The translations under genes were made by a program, and so were the position numbers. DNA of 64,000 nt from Caulobacter sp. (GTDB lineage: Bacteria > Pseudomonadota > Alphaproteobacteria > Caulobacterales > Caulobacteraceae): the NCBI RefSeq assembly GCF_017744445.1, contig NZ_JAGIBH010000015.1, positions 58,030-122,029 on the forward strand. The letters are read 5' to 3'. How positions within the stretch are numbered: the stretch's first letter is position 1; each line of letters begins with the position of its first letter. Positions 7,420 through 14,991 of the stretch are shown here, in pieces. The notes beneath the pieces are model-generated. The model saw nothing but the letters and a program-made list of their open reading frames with translations. It had not been told where the DNA came from and ran no database searches.

Positions 7420-8144
7420 GCCTGTCCTTCGTCGAGGCCCCGTCGCCCAATTTCGACGCCCGCAAGGCCGTGCCCGACACGGTGATCCTGCACTACACCG
7501 GCATGGAAACCGGCGAGGCGGCGATCGAGCGCCTGCGCGACCCCGAGGCCAAGGTCTCGGCCCACTATTGCGTTGAAGAGGACGGCCGCATCTTCCGCCT
7601 GGTCCCTGAAGAGCGCCGCGCCTGGCACGCCGGCGCCGCCTTCTGGAAGGGCGTCAAGGACATCAACTCCGCCTCGATCGGCATCGAGATCGTCAATCCC
7701 GGCCACGAGTTCGGCTATCGCCCCTTCCCGGAGGCGCAGATCGCGTCGGTGATCAACCTGCTGGCCGACGTGCGCTCGCGCTGGATGATCCCCGACAGCC
7801 GCATCCTGGGCCACTCCGACATCGCCCCGGCCCGCAAGATCGATCCGGGCGAGCTCTTCCCGTGGAAGCGCCTGGCCGAGAGCGGCCATGGCCTGTGGAT
7901 CGAGCCCGCTCCGTCGCCCGGCGCGCCGCTGGGGCAGGGTGAGGAGGGGACCGGCGTGTTCGCGTTGCAGGCCGGCCTGACCCGCCTGGGCTTCGACTGC
8001 GCCCCAACCGGCAAGTACGACGAATGGACCGCGACCGTGGTCGGCGCCTTCCAGCGTCACTGGCTGCAGAGCCGCTTCGACGGCATCGCCGACGGCGAGA
8101 CCCGGGCGCGGCTTGTGGGCCTGCTGCGCGCGGCGGCCGAGTAG
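7416..8144 (+). CDS. N-acetylmuramoyl-L-alanine amidase, AmpD-like with peptidoglycan-binding tail
   Basis: A 242-aa Amidase_2 protein. Expected AmpD zinc ligands are seen as H26 (ILHYTG), H133 (GHSDIAP) and D143, with K141 and E91 at the positions of the catalytic AmpD residues. Residues about 180-240 form a peptidoglycan-binding domain (FALQAGLTRLGFDCAPTGKYD...). No signal peptide is apparent, so it probably cleaves anhydro-muropeptides in cytosolic recycling, although the binding domain is more usual in envelope forms. The gene overlaps its neighbours by 4 bp upstream and by 1 bp downstream. Confidence 0.88.
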   Translation: MSLSFVEAPSPNFDARKAVPDTVILHYTGMETGEAAIERLRDPEAKVSAHYCVEEDGRIFRLVPEERRAWHAGAAFWKGVKDINSASIGIEIVNPGHEFGYRPFPEAQIASVINLLADVRSRWMIPDSRILGHSDIAPARKIDPGELFPWKRLAESGHGLWIEPAPSPGAPLGQGEEGTGVFALQAGLTRLGFDCAPTGKYDEWTATVVGAFQRHWLQSRFDGIADGETRARLVGLLRAAAE

Positions 8145-8419
8145 TGAGGCCGTCGACTGTCTATCGTCTAGGCATGGGCGGGATCGTCGTTTTCACGCTC
8201 CTGTTCTCCGCGCTGGGAGGTTGGGGCTGGCGATTTGCACCCTTGGTCGCATTCCTGTTGGTGGGATGCGTCGCCCTCGTTTTCTGGCGTGCGCGCTGTC
8301 GTTCGTGCGGCCTCTACGTCTTGCTGAAAGACAACGGTCCCGACGCCGCGCTTGGTTTTCGATACTCGATGAGGGGGCGACCGGGCTCGCATTGCTCGGG
8401 TTGTGGGGCTGAAATCTGA
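8144..8419 (+). CDS. Small membrane protein with paired CxxC motifs
   Basis: A 91-aa frame starting at GTG 8144, inside the amidase stop codon; an internal ATG at 8174 is the alternative. Two hydrophobic helices (GGIVVFTLLFSALGG and FAPLVAFLLVGCVALVF) are followed by CRSC and a terminal CSGCG, which together look like a four-cysteine zinc ribbon on the cytoplasmic side. The stop overlaps the next start. The overlaps at both ends and the ordered cysteines support a real gene, but no family was recognised. Confidence 0.6.
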   Translation: MRPSTVYRLGMGGIVVFTLLFSALGGWGWRFAPLVAFLLVGCVALVFWRARCRSCGLYVLLKDNGPDAALGFRYSMRGRPGSHCSGCGAEI

Positions 8420-9021
8420 TGCATCCGGATAGTCGCTTTCGCGTCGAGGATCGGGCGGTCCTGCTCGATTTCATCGCCGCCCATCCGTTCGTGACCTTCG
8501 CGGCCTCGGTCGGCGGCCGGCCGTTCGTGGCTCAGAGCCCGGTCGTGATCCGCGACCTGGACGGCGAGATCGGGCTGGACTTCCACCTGTCGCGCGGCAA
8601 CGTCCTGACGCCGCACCTGACCCAGGGCTTCCGCGCCGTGGCCTTGGCCACGGGCCTGGACGCCTATATCAGCCCCGACTGGTACGAGAGCGCCGACCAG
8701 GTGCCCACCTGGAACTACCAGTCCGTCGAGGCCGAGGGCTCGGTCGCGCCGCTGGACGACGCCGAGCTGATCGCCCTGCTCGACGACCTGTCGGCTCAGG
8801 AAGAAGCGCGGCTGCTGCCCAAGAAGCCGTGGACCCGCGACAAGATGAAGGCCGGCAAGTTCGAGAGCATGCTGCGCGGCATCCAGGGCGGCCGGCTGTT
8901 CGTCGAGCGGCTGGAGGGCACGTTCAAACTCTCGCAGAACAAGGCCGACGCCGACCGCCTGGGCGCGGCCCAGGGGCTGGGCGACCATCCGATCGCGGAG
9001 CGCATGCGCGACGTTCCCTAA
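8419..9021 (+). CDS. PaiB-type FMN-binding regulator
   Basis: A 200-aa protein with the PaiB signature order: an N-terminal HPFVTFAASVGGRPFVAQSPVV block, a FHLSRGNVLTPHL segment, YISPDWY, VPTWNYQSVEAEG and the C-terminal KMKAGKFESMLRGIQG-like block. PaiB proteins have a split-barrel FMN-binding fold and were first described as negative regulators of sporulation and protease genes in Bacillus; in proteobacteria the role is mostly unknown. It is the last gene of a four-gene overlapping run. A palindromic repeat starts two bases after the stop. Confidence 0.85.
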   Translation: MHPDSRFRVEDRAVLLDFIAAHPFVTFAASVGGRPFVAQSPVVIRDLDGEIGLDFHLSRGNVLTPHLTQGFRAVALATGLDAYISPDWYESADQVPTWNYQSVEAEGSVAPLDDAELIALLDDLSAQEEARLLPKKPWTRDKMKAGKFESMLRGIQGGRLFVERLEGTFKLSQNKADADRLGAAQGLGDHPIAERMRDVP

Positions 9022-9022
9022 A

Positions 9023-9155
9023 TCCGATCTCCCCGGCGAAAGCCGGGGCCCAGATCCATCCGGAGCGGTTTGGGTGTTCGCGCCATCGTCCGGTGCTTTA
9101 ATCCCAGGTGATTGTGGGTTCGATCTGGGCCCCGGCTTTCGCCGGGGAGGTCGGA
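9023..9155. repeat. Palindromic repeat pair (type B)
   Basis: Arms 9023-9056 and 9122-9155 are inverted 34-bp copies with one mismatch. Each carries the CCCCGGCGAAAGCCGGGG hairpin and GGGCCCAGAT. The same sequence type is inserted in murF (15746-15836) and occurs as a half-unit before hmgA. It separates the PaiB gene from RNase P RNA. Confidence 0.93.
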
Positions 9156-9159
9156 TAAA

Positions 9160-9195
9160 GTTGATGTCAACAAGTTGGGTTGTTGACGTGTCAAC
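9160..9195 (+). promoter_or_regulatory. Two similar palindromes before rnpB
   Basis: GTTGATGTCAAC (9160-9171) and GTTGACGTGTCAAC (9182-9195) are near-repeats of the same palindrome with centres about 23 bp apart. The second contains TTGACG, which could be a -35 element for the RNase P RNA that starts about 25-30 bases further on. Promoter or operator function is inferred from position only. Confidence 0.35.
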
Positions 9196-9218
9196 GCCAT
9201 CCCGTCAAACACCCTCCC

Positions 9219-9616
9219 GGACCAGATGGTCGGGCGGTCGCGTCGTCTTCGGACGCCGAGGAAAGTCCGGGCTCCACGGTGACAAGGCGGTGGGTAACGC
9301 CCACCGGGAGCGATCCCAGGGATAGCGCCACAGAAAGCAAACCTCCTCCCTACGGGGCGGGAAGGGTGAAAGGGTGGGGTAAGAGCCCACCGCGGACCTG
9401 GCGACAGGGACGGCATGGCAAGCCCCGCCTGGAGCAAGACCGAATAGGGACCCCGCGCCGGCCTCGCGTCGGATAGGCCGTCACTGGCCGAGAGGGTCCG
9501 GGTAGGTCGCGAGAGCCGTCCAGCAATGGCCGGCCTAGAGGAATGATCGTCGCCGTTCCCCCTTCCTTAGGATTGGCGGGAGCGGAACAGAACCCGGCTT
9601 ACAGATCATCTGGTCC
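9219..9616 (+). ncRNA. rnpB: RNase P RNA (type A)
   Basis: This is the catalytic RNA that removes 5' leaders from pre-tRNAs. The conserved core is visible: GAGGAAAGTCCGGGCTCCA near 9259-9277, the ACAGAAA block near 9331 (CGCCACAGAAAGCAAACC), GGTAAGAGCCCACCG near 9378, and the closing AGAACCCGGCTTACAGATCA near 9589-9608. The ends GGACCAGATGGTC (9219) and GATCATCTGGTCC (9604-9616) pair as helix P1 with one mismatch or wobble, which sets the boundaries. The length of about 398 nt fits the alphaproteobacterial type A class. Confidence 0.95.
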
Positions 9617-9622
9617 ATTCAG

Positions 9623-9646
9623 GTCCTCCCCCTGGCGGGGGAGGAC
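9623..9646 (+). terminator. Hairpin after RNase P RNA
   Basis: GTCCTCCCCC pairs perfectly with GGGGGAGGAC around a TGGC loop, seven bases after the P1 helix ends. No T-run follows, so this is either an atypical terminator or a 3' protective stem. The remaining ~170 bases up to the MraZ boxes hold no gene. Confidence 0.5.
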
Positions 9647-9818
9647 GCGCCTGCGCGCACCGTCCTCAAATGTGACCTTCAACTGGGCTCCAATGACACC
9701 GCCCAAGACGTCCGCCCAATCAGTTCTGTGTATGTTCTGTGGATTAACAATCTCACCCAGTGAACAAGGGGTGCGACACCTTTGAAATCTCGATGAAACG
9801 GGCTTGGTGTCATTGTTT

Positions 9819-9842
9819 CCCAGTTCATCCCATGTTAACCCA
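9819..9842 (-). promoter_or_regulatory. MraZ-binding repeats of the mra/dcw operon
   Basis: On the minus strand three TGGG repeats (CCCA at 9819, 9829 and 9839 on the plus strand) occur with an exact 10-bp period. This is the arrangement bound by MraZ in E. coli and Mycoplasma, where direct TGGG-type repeats lie just upstream of mraZ. Here they end 65 bases before the mraZ start, so autoregulation of the cluster is the likely role. The operon promoter must overlap or lie close by. Confidence 0.8.
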
Positions 9843-9907
9843 ATTCGCGTCGGGGCGAGTTGGTGGTGCTCGCCGACCGGCATGGGTTTGGCGGGGTTAA
9901 AGCTTCA

Positions 9908-10375
9908 GTGTTTCTCTCGACGTTCGAGAAACAGCTCGACAGCAAGCGGCGCATCGTTGTGCCGCAGGAATTCCGCGCGGCCGTCTCGGGCATGTTCGAC
10001 GGGATCTTCTGCTTCCCCTCCATCGAGGCCGACTGCCTGGAAGCGGGCGGAAAGGCCTTGTTCGACCGCTACATGGGCGTGATCGAGGAGATGCCGTTCG
10101 GTGATCCGCTGCGCTCGGCCCTGGAAACCAGTGTCCTGGGCGGCATGGCCAAGCTGTCGTTTGATACAGCTGGTCGCATTACGCTTCCCGACCAGCTGTG
10201 CGAAATGTGCGGTCTCACGGATTGGGTGACCGTCGTCGGTATGGGTGAGCGTTTTCAGATCTGGTCCCGCGAGGCCTTCCAGGCCCATCGCGCGGCCCAG
10301 CGTGATCTGGCCCGGGAAGGCCTGGCCGCCATGCGCGCCCAGCAACGGACCGCAAAGCTGGGGAGCGCCTCGTGA
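9908..10375 (+). CDS. mraZ: Transcriptional regulator MraZ
   Basis: A 155-aa DNA-binding protein with two SpoVT/AbrB-like domains, each carrying the DxxxR motif: DSKRRIVVPQEFR near residue 11 and DTAGRITLPDQL near residue 82. The GTG start at 9908 gives the standard family N-terminus (FLSTFEKQLDSKRR); upstream in-frame TTG/GTG codons near 9860 are less likely. MraZ forms a ring oligomer and represses or tunes its own operon through the TGGG repeats just upstream. Its stop overlaps the GTG start of rsmH. Confidence 0.93.
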   Translation: MFLSTFEKQLDSKRRIVVPQEFRAAVSGMFDGIFCFPSIEADCLEAGGKALFDRYMGVIEEMPFGDPLRSALETSVLGGMAKLSFDTAGRITLPDQLCEMCGLTDWVTVVGMGERFQIWSREAFQAHRAAQRDLAREGLAAMRAQQRTAKLGSAS

Positions 10376-11307
10376 GCGACGCCCCGCACATCTCGGTCCT
10401 GCTGGATGAGGTCGTCGAGGCCCTGGGCGCCAAGCCGGGCGAGACCATCATCGACGGCACCTTCGGAGCCGGGGGGTATACGCGCGCGATCCTGGCCACC
10501 GGCGCCAGCGTCGTCGGCTTCGATCGCGACCCGACCGTGCTGCGCTTCACCGAAGGCCTGCCGGCCGACCGCTTCCGCCTGATCCAGGACCGCTTCTCGC
10601 AGATGGCCGAGCATTTCGCGCCGCGGTCGGTCGACGGCGTGGTGCTCGATATCGGCGTGTCGTCCATGCAGCTGGACGAGGCCGAGCGCGGCTTTTCGTT
10701 CATGCGCGACGGTCCGCTGGACATGCGGATGAGCGACACGGGTCCGACCGCCGCCGACCTGGTCAATACGCTGGACCACACCGAGCTGGCCCGCATTCTC
10801 TATGTCTATGGCGAGGAGCATGCCTCGCGTCGCATCGCCAGCTTCATCATCCGTCGTCGGGAAGAGCGCCTGTTCGAACGCACCCTGGACCTGGCCGAGG
10901 TGATCGAGCGCGCACTGGGTGGCCGCAAGGGCGCCAAGGTCCATCCGGCCACGCGCTCGTTCCAGGGCCTGCGCATCGCGGTCAATGACGAACTGGGCGA
11001 GCTGGAAGCCGGCCTGGACGCCGCCGAGCGGATCCTGAAGCCGGGCGGCCGCCTGGCGGTGGTGACCTTCCATTCGCTGGAAGACCGCATCGTCAAGAAT
11101 TACCTGGCCGAGCGGGCGGGGCGCACGCCGGGCGGCTCGCGCCACCTGCCGCAGGCGCCCACCGGCGCGCCGGCCAGCTTCCAGCTGATCGCCAACAAGG
11201 CCATCGCGCCGGGCGAGGCCGAGCTGGCCGTCAATCCGCGCGCGCGCTCGTCGAAGCTGCGCGCCGCTGTCCGTACCGAAGCTCCCGTCTGGGAGAGCGC
11301 GGCATGA
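10372..11307 (+). CDS. rsmH: 16S rRNA (cytosine(1402)-N4)-methyltransferase
   Basis: This 311-aa SAM-dependent methyltransferase modifies C1402 of 16S rRNA in the decoding centre. The start HISVLLDEVVEAL, the SAM motif DGTFGAGGYTRAIL (about residues 28-41), GVVLDIGVSSMQLD and the later VVTFHSLEDRIVK are all characteristic of MraW/RsmH. It is the usual second gene of the mra cluster and overlaps mraZ and ftsL by four bases each, which indicates translational coupling. Confidence 0.96.
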   Translation: MSDAPHISVLLDEVVEALGAKPGETIIDGTFGAGGYTRAILATGASVVGFDRDPTVLRFTEGLPADRFRLIQDRFSQMAEHFAPRSVDGVVLDIGVSSMQLDEAERGFSFMRDGPLDMRMSDTGPTAADLVNTLDHTELARILYVYGEEHASRRIASFIIRRREERLFERTLDLAEVIERALGGRKGAKVHPATRSFQGLRIAVNDELGELEAGLDAAERILKPGGRLAVVTFHSLEDRIVKNYLAERAGRTPGGSRHLPQAPTGAPASFQLIANKAIAPGEAELAVNPRARSSKLRAAVRTEAPVWESAA

Positions 11308-11768
11308 GCGTCTCGGGCCTCTTCAATCGCCGGGTCCGGGGCTTCCGCGTCGTGGAAGTCGCGGGCGTGGGCATCCTGCTGACCCTGTTCACCAGCGTCT
11401 ACCTGGCCAAGACCTTCGCCGGTCGCGAGCTGCAGGAGATCAGCAAGATCGAGCAGCAGATCGACGACGAGGCCGTGCGCAAGCGCCTGCTGGAGGCCGA
11501 GGTCGCTCACCTGGAGCAGCCCCGCCGCATCGAGCAGCTGGCGATGATGATGCAGCTGAAGCCGATCGCGCCGGATCACGAGATCACCGAGGACGCCCTG
11601 ATCGACGTGGCCCGCCGCCGCGAACTGCCGCGCGCCCCGATCTCGGCCTCGCCGGTCGGTCCCGAGGATCTGGCCGCCGATGGCCCCGAGGCGCTGCCGG
11701 ACGACGCCTCGTTGCCGCCGCCACCGCCGCCTCCGCCGCCACCCCAGGCTCCGGGGGCGCCGCGATGA
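11304..11768 (+). CDS. ftsL: Cell division protein FtsL with a polyproline tail
   Basis: A 154-aa bitopic divisome protein. One membrane segment (VVEVAGVGILLTLFTSVYLA, about residues 16-35) is followed by a periplasmic coiled coil (ELQEISKIEQQIDDEA to about residue 85) that would pair with FtsB and support FtsWI. The remaining ~65 residues are an extension absent from short FtsL proteins, ending in ten consecutive prolines. Position between rsmH and ftsI is the main support for the name because FtsL sequences diverge quickly. It overlaps both neighbours by four bases. Confidence 0.88.
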   Translation: MSVSGLFNRRVRGFRVVEVAGVGILLTLFTSVYLAKTFAGRELQEISKIEQQIDDEAVRKRLLEAEVAHLEQPRRIEQLAMMMQLKPIAPDHEITEDALIDVARRRELPRAPISASPVGPEDLAADGPEALPDDASLPPPPPPPPPPQAPGAPR

Positions 11769-13534
11769 GCCTCTCCAACCTCGGGCCCGGCGGTTTCCAG
11801 TCGCCGCTGTGGCGGTGGCTGATCGAGCGCGTCTGGCGCCTGGAGCACGCCTTCGAGCGTTCGCGCGCCGCGGCCAAGCCCGAAGACGACACCCGCATCC
11901 GCATCTTCCTGGTGATGGGCTTTTTCTCGCTGTGCTTCGTCGGCGTGGGCCTGGGCGCCGGTTGGGCGGCGCTGTTCTCGAACGCCGGGCGCGGTAGTGG
12001 CTACGCCCAGGGCGCTGAAGGCGCGCGCGGCGACATCGTCGACCGCAACGGCAAGCTGCTGGCCGTCGATCTGGCCCACTACGCCCTTTACGTCGACCCG
12101 CGCGAGGTGTGGGACGCCAAGGAAGTGCGCCGCGCGCTGGGTAAGGCGCTGCCGCAGGTGCCGGCCAAGCGCCTGGACAAGGCCGTGTTCGGCGACCACC
12201 GCGCCTTCGTGCTGGGCGGCCTGACGCCCGACGAGAAGGACGACATCTTCAATCTGGGCCTGCCCGGCATCTCGTTCGAGGAGCAGGAGCGGCGGATGTA
12301 TCCGCTGGGCCCGACGGCCGCGCACCTGATCGGCTTCGTCGACAGCGGCGGCAAGGGCCTAGCTGGCGCCGAGCGCGCCCTGGACGATCCGATCCGCAAG
12401 GCGGCGGGCGGCGACGGCGGTCCGACCCAGCTGTCGATCGACGTGCGCGTGCAGGCCGCGTTGGAGGACGAGCTGAACAAGGCTGTCGCCGACTTCACGC
12501 CCAAGGGCGCGGTCGGCCTGGTCACCAACGTCCACACCGGCGAGATCCTGGGCCTGGCCAGCTATCCCGACTACGACGCCAACAAGGCCGGCGAGGCCAC
12601 CGACGACCAGCGCCTGAACCGCGCCGCCGCCTCGGTCTATGAGATGGGCTCGACCTTCAAGGCCTTCACCGTGGCGATCGGCCTGGACACGGGCGTCGCC
12701 ACGCCGCAGTCGACCTTCGACGCGCGCGAGCCCTTCAAGCTGGGCTATCGCACCATCCACGACTACCACGCCGCCAAGGCCATCCTAACCCTGGTCGAGG
12801 TGTTCAAGCACTCGTCGAACATCGGCACGGCCATGCTGGCCGAGAAGATCGGCGGCGAGCGTCTGTCCAAGTACTTCACCGCCCTGGGCCTGACCAAGCC
12901 GGCCAAGGTCGAGCTGATGGAGTCGGCCCGCCCGCTGACCCCGCGGAAGTGGGACATGGATGCGGTGGCCTCCACCTCGTTCGGCCACGGTATGAACGTC
13001 AGCCCGCTGGCCCTGGCTCAAGCGATGGGCGCGCTGCTGAACGGCGGCGAGTCGATCCCTCTGACCATCCGCAAGCTGCCGCCGGGCGTGCGTCCGGAAG
13101 GCAAGCGGGTGATCTCCGAGAACACCTCGGCCGAGATGCTGAAGATCATGCGGGCCAACGTCATCCCGGGCGAGGGCGGCAGCGGCGGCAAGGCTGATGT
13201 CCCCGGCCTGTCGGTCGGCGGCAAGACCGGCACGGGCGAGAAGTACGATCCGTCGATCCGGGGTTATAATCACCAGCGCCAGGTCTCGTCGTTCGCGGCG
13301 GTGTTCCCGACCGATGGGCCGCTGGAGGCCGACCGCTACTTCGTGCTGATCCTGATGGACGAGCCGCACGGCACGGCCAAGTCGGCGGGCTTCTCGACCG
13401 GCGGCTGGGTCGGCGCGCCGCCGGCCGGCAAGGTGATCGAACGCATCGCGCCGTTCCTGGGCGTGCAACGCAAGACGCAGCTGGTGACCATCGCCAGCCC
13501 CTCGAAGAACGCGGTACCGGAGGCGGGGCTATGA
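11765..13534 (+). CDS. ftsI: Peptidoglycan transpeptidase FtsI (PBP3)
   Basis: This 589-aa class B penicillin-binding protein cross-links septal peptidoglycan. It has an unusually long cytoplasmic N-terminus (~45 residues), one membrane helix (IFLVMGFFSLCFVGVGLG), a dimerisation domain beginning ARGDIVDRNGKLLAVDL, and the transpeptidase domain with S296 in STFK, S350-S-N352 and K487 in KTGTG. It works with the glycosyltransferase FtsW, encoded further along the same cluster. It overlaps ftsL and murE by four bases. Confidence 0.96.
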   Translation: MSLSNLGPGGFQSPLWRWLIERVWRLEHAFERSRAAAKPEDDTRIRIFLVMGFFSLCFVGVGLGAGWAALFSNAGRGSGYAQGAEGARGDIVDRNGKLLAVDLAHYALYVDPREVWDAKEVRRALGKALPQVPAKRLDKAVFGDHRAFVLGGLTPDEKDDIFNLGLPGISFEEQERRMYPLGPTAAHLIGFVDSGGKGLAGAERALDDPIRKAAGGDGGPTQLSIDVRVQAALEDELNKAVADFTPKGAVGLVTNVHTGEILGLASYPDYDANKAGEATDDQRLNRAAASVYEMGSTFKAFTVAIGLDTGVATPQSTFDAREPFKLGYRTIHDYHAAKAILTLVEVFKHSSNIGTAMLAEKIGGERLSKYFTALGLTKPAKVELMESARPLTPRKWDMDAVASTSFGHGMNVSPLALAQAMGALLNGGESIPLTIRKLPPGVRPEGKRVISENTSAEMLKIMRANVIPGEGGSGGKADVPGLSVGGKTGTGEKYDPSIRGYNHQRQVSSFAAVFPTDGPLEADRYFVLILMDEPHGTAKSAGFSTGGWVGAPPAGKVIERIAPFLGVQRKTQLVTIASPSKNAVPEAGL

Positions 13535-14991
13535 CCAGACATCTGTCGGAACTGTTCAACCGTCCCTTCGCCAATGACCCGGTGATCGCCGGCGTCACCG
13601 CCGACAGCCGCAAGGTCACGGCCGGCTGGCTGTTCGCCGCCCTGCCAGGCACCAAGGTCGACGGCCGCGACTTCGCCGAGGGCGCGGTGGCCAAGGGCGC
13701 CGCCGCCGTGCTGGCCCCCGAGGGCGGGCTGGAGGGGCTGGGCGTGCCGGTGGTGCGTTCGGAAGATGCTCGCCGCGCCTACGCCCTGGCCTCGGCCGCC
13801 TTCTGGGGCAAGCAGCCGGCCATGTGCGTGGCGGTGACCGGCACCAACGGCAAGACCTCGGTCGCCGGCTTCTGCCGCCAGATCTTCGCCCGCCTGGGTC
13901 ACAAGGCCGCCAGCATGGGCACCCTGGGCGTCGTGGTCTCGGAAGCGGGCAAGCCCGACCAGCAGCTGACTCCGCCAGGCCTGACCACGCCGGATGCCGG
14001 CGACGTGGCCGAGATGGTCGCGCGCCTGGCCGAGATGGGCGTCACCCACCTGGCCCTGGAGGCCAGCTCGCACGGCGTTGACCAGCGCCGCGTCGATGGC
14101 GTGAAGTTGCATGCCGCCGGCTTCACCAACTTCACCCAGGACCACCTCGACTATCACGGCTCGATGGAAGAGTACCGGGCCGCCAAGCTGCGCCTGTTCG
14201 ACACCCTGACGCCCGGTGGCGCGACGGCCGTGCTGAACGCCGACAGCGACGCCTTCCCCAACTTCGCCGCCGCCGCGGTGACCTCGGGCCAGAGCGTGTT
14301 CTCGGTGGGCGAGGACGGCCAGGGCCTGCGCCTGATCACGCGCACCCCGACCCCGGCCGGCCAGGACATGGCGGTCGAGATCGACGGCGACATCCACCAC
14401 ATCGCGCTGCCGCTGGCCGGCGCCTTCCAGGCCTCGAACGTGCTGGTCGCGGCGGGCCTGTGCATCGCCGCCGGCGAGGATCCGGTGCGGGTGCTCAAGG
14501 CCCTGGAAACGCTGGAAGGCGCCGCCGGTCGCCTGCAACGCGTCGGTCGCGGCCCCAAGGGCGGCGAGGCCTATGTCGACTACGCCCACACCCCGGACGG
14601 CCTGCAGACCGTGCTGGAGGCGCTGCGTCCACACGCGCGCGGCCGTCTGATCGCCGTGTTCGGCGCCGGCGGCGACCGTGACCGCGGCAAGCGCCCGCTG
14701 ATGGGCGCCATCGCCGCCAAGCTGGCCGACATCGCCATCGTCACCGACGATAACCCCCGCTCGGAAGAGCCGGCCTCGATCCGCGCCGCCATTATGGAAG
14801 CCGCGCCGGGCGCCTGCGAGATCGGCGACCGCCGCGCCGCCATCCGCGCCGCCGTGCAGCTGATGACCGACGGCGACGTGCTGGTCATCGCCGGCAAGGG
14901 CCACGAGCAGGGCCAGATCGTCGCCGGCGTCGTCCATCCCTTCGACGACGTGACCGAGACGCTGGAAGCGCTGGAGGGCGTCGATGCCTGA
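13531..14991 (+). CDS. murE: UDP-MurNAc-L-Ala-D-Glu:meso-diaminopimelate ligase
   Basis: A 486-aa Mur ligase that adds meso-DAP as the third residue of the stem peptide in the cytoplasm, using ATP. The P-loop is GTNGKTS (about residues 105-111), the substrate-domain block includes EASSHGVDQRR, and the DNPR motif (TDDNPRSEEPASIR) is the recognised mark of the meso-DAP rather than L-lysine type. The stop overlaps the murF start by eight bases. Confidence 0.96.
   Translation: MTRHLSELFNRPFANDPVIAGVTADSRKVTAGWLFAALPGTKVDGRDFAEGAVAKGAAAVLAPEGGLEGLGVPVVRSEDARRAYALASAAFWGKQPAMCVAVTGTNGKTSVAGFCRQIFARLGHKAASMGTLGVVVSEAGKPDQQLTPPGLTTPDAGDVAEMVARLAEMGVTHLALEASSHGVDQRRVDGVKLHAAGFTNFTQDHLDYHGSMEEYRAAKLRLFDTLTPGGATAVLNADSDAFPNFAAAAVTSGQSVFSVGEDGQGLRLITRTPTPAGQDMAVEIDGDIHHIALPLAGAFQASNVLVAAGLCIAAGEDPVRVLKALETLEGAAGRLQRVGRGPKGGEAYVDYAHTPDGLQTVLEALRPHARGRLIAVFGAGGDRDRGKRPLMGAIAAKLADIAIVTDDNPRSEEPASIRAAIMEAAPGACEIGDRRAAIRAAVQLMTDGDVLVIAGKGHEQGQIVAGVVHPFDDVTETLEALEGVDA

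Noticed and set aside
9074..9476. Short protein-coding frames over 9.07-9.48 kb
   Set aside because: They lie over RNase P RNA and a palindromic repeat. The RNA core motifs and P1 pairing explain the sequence.
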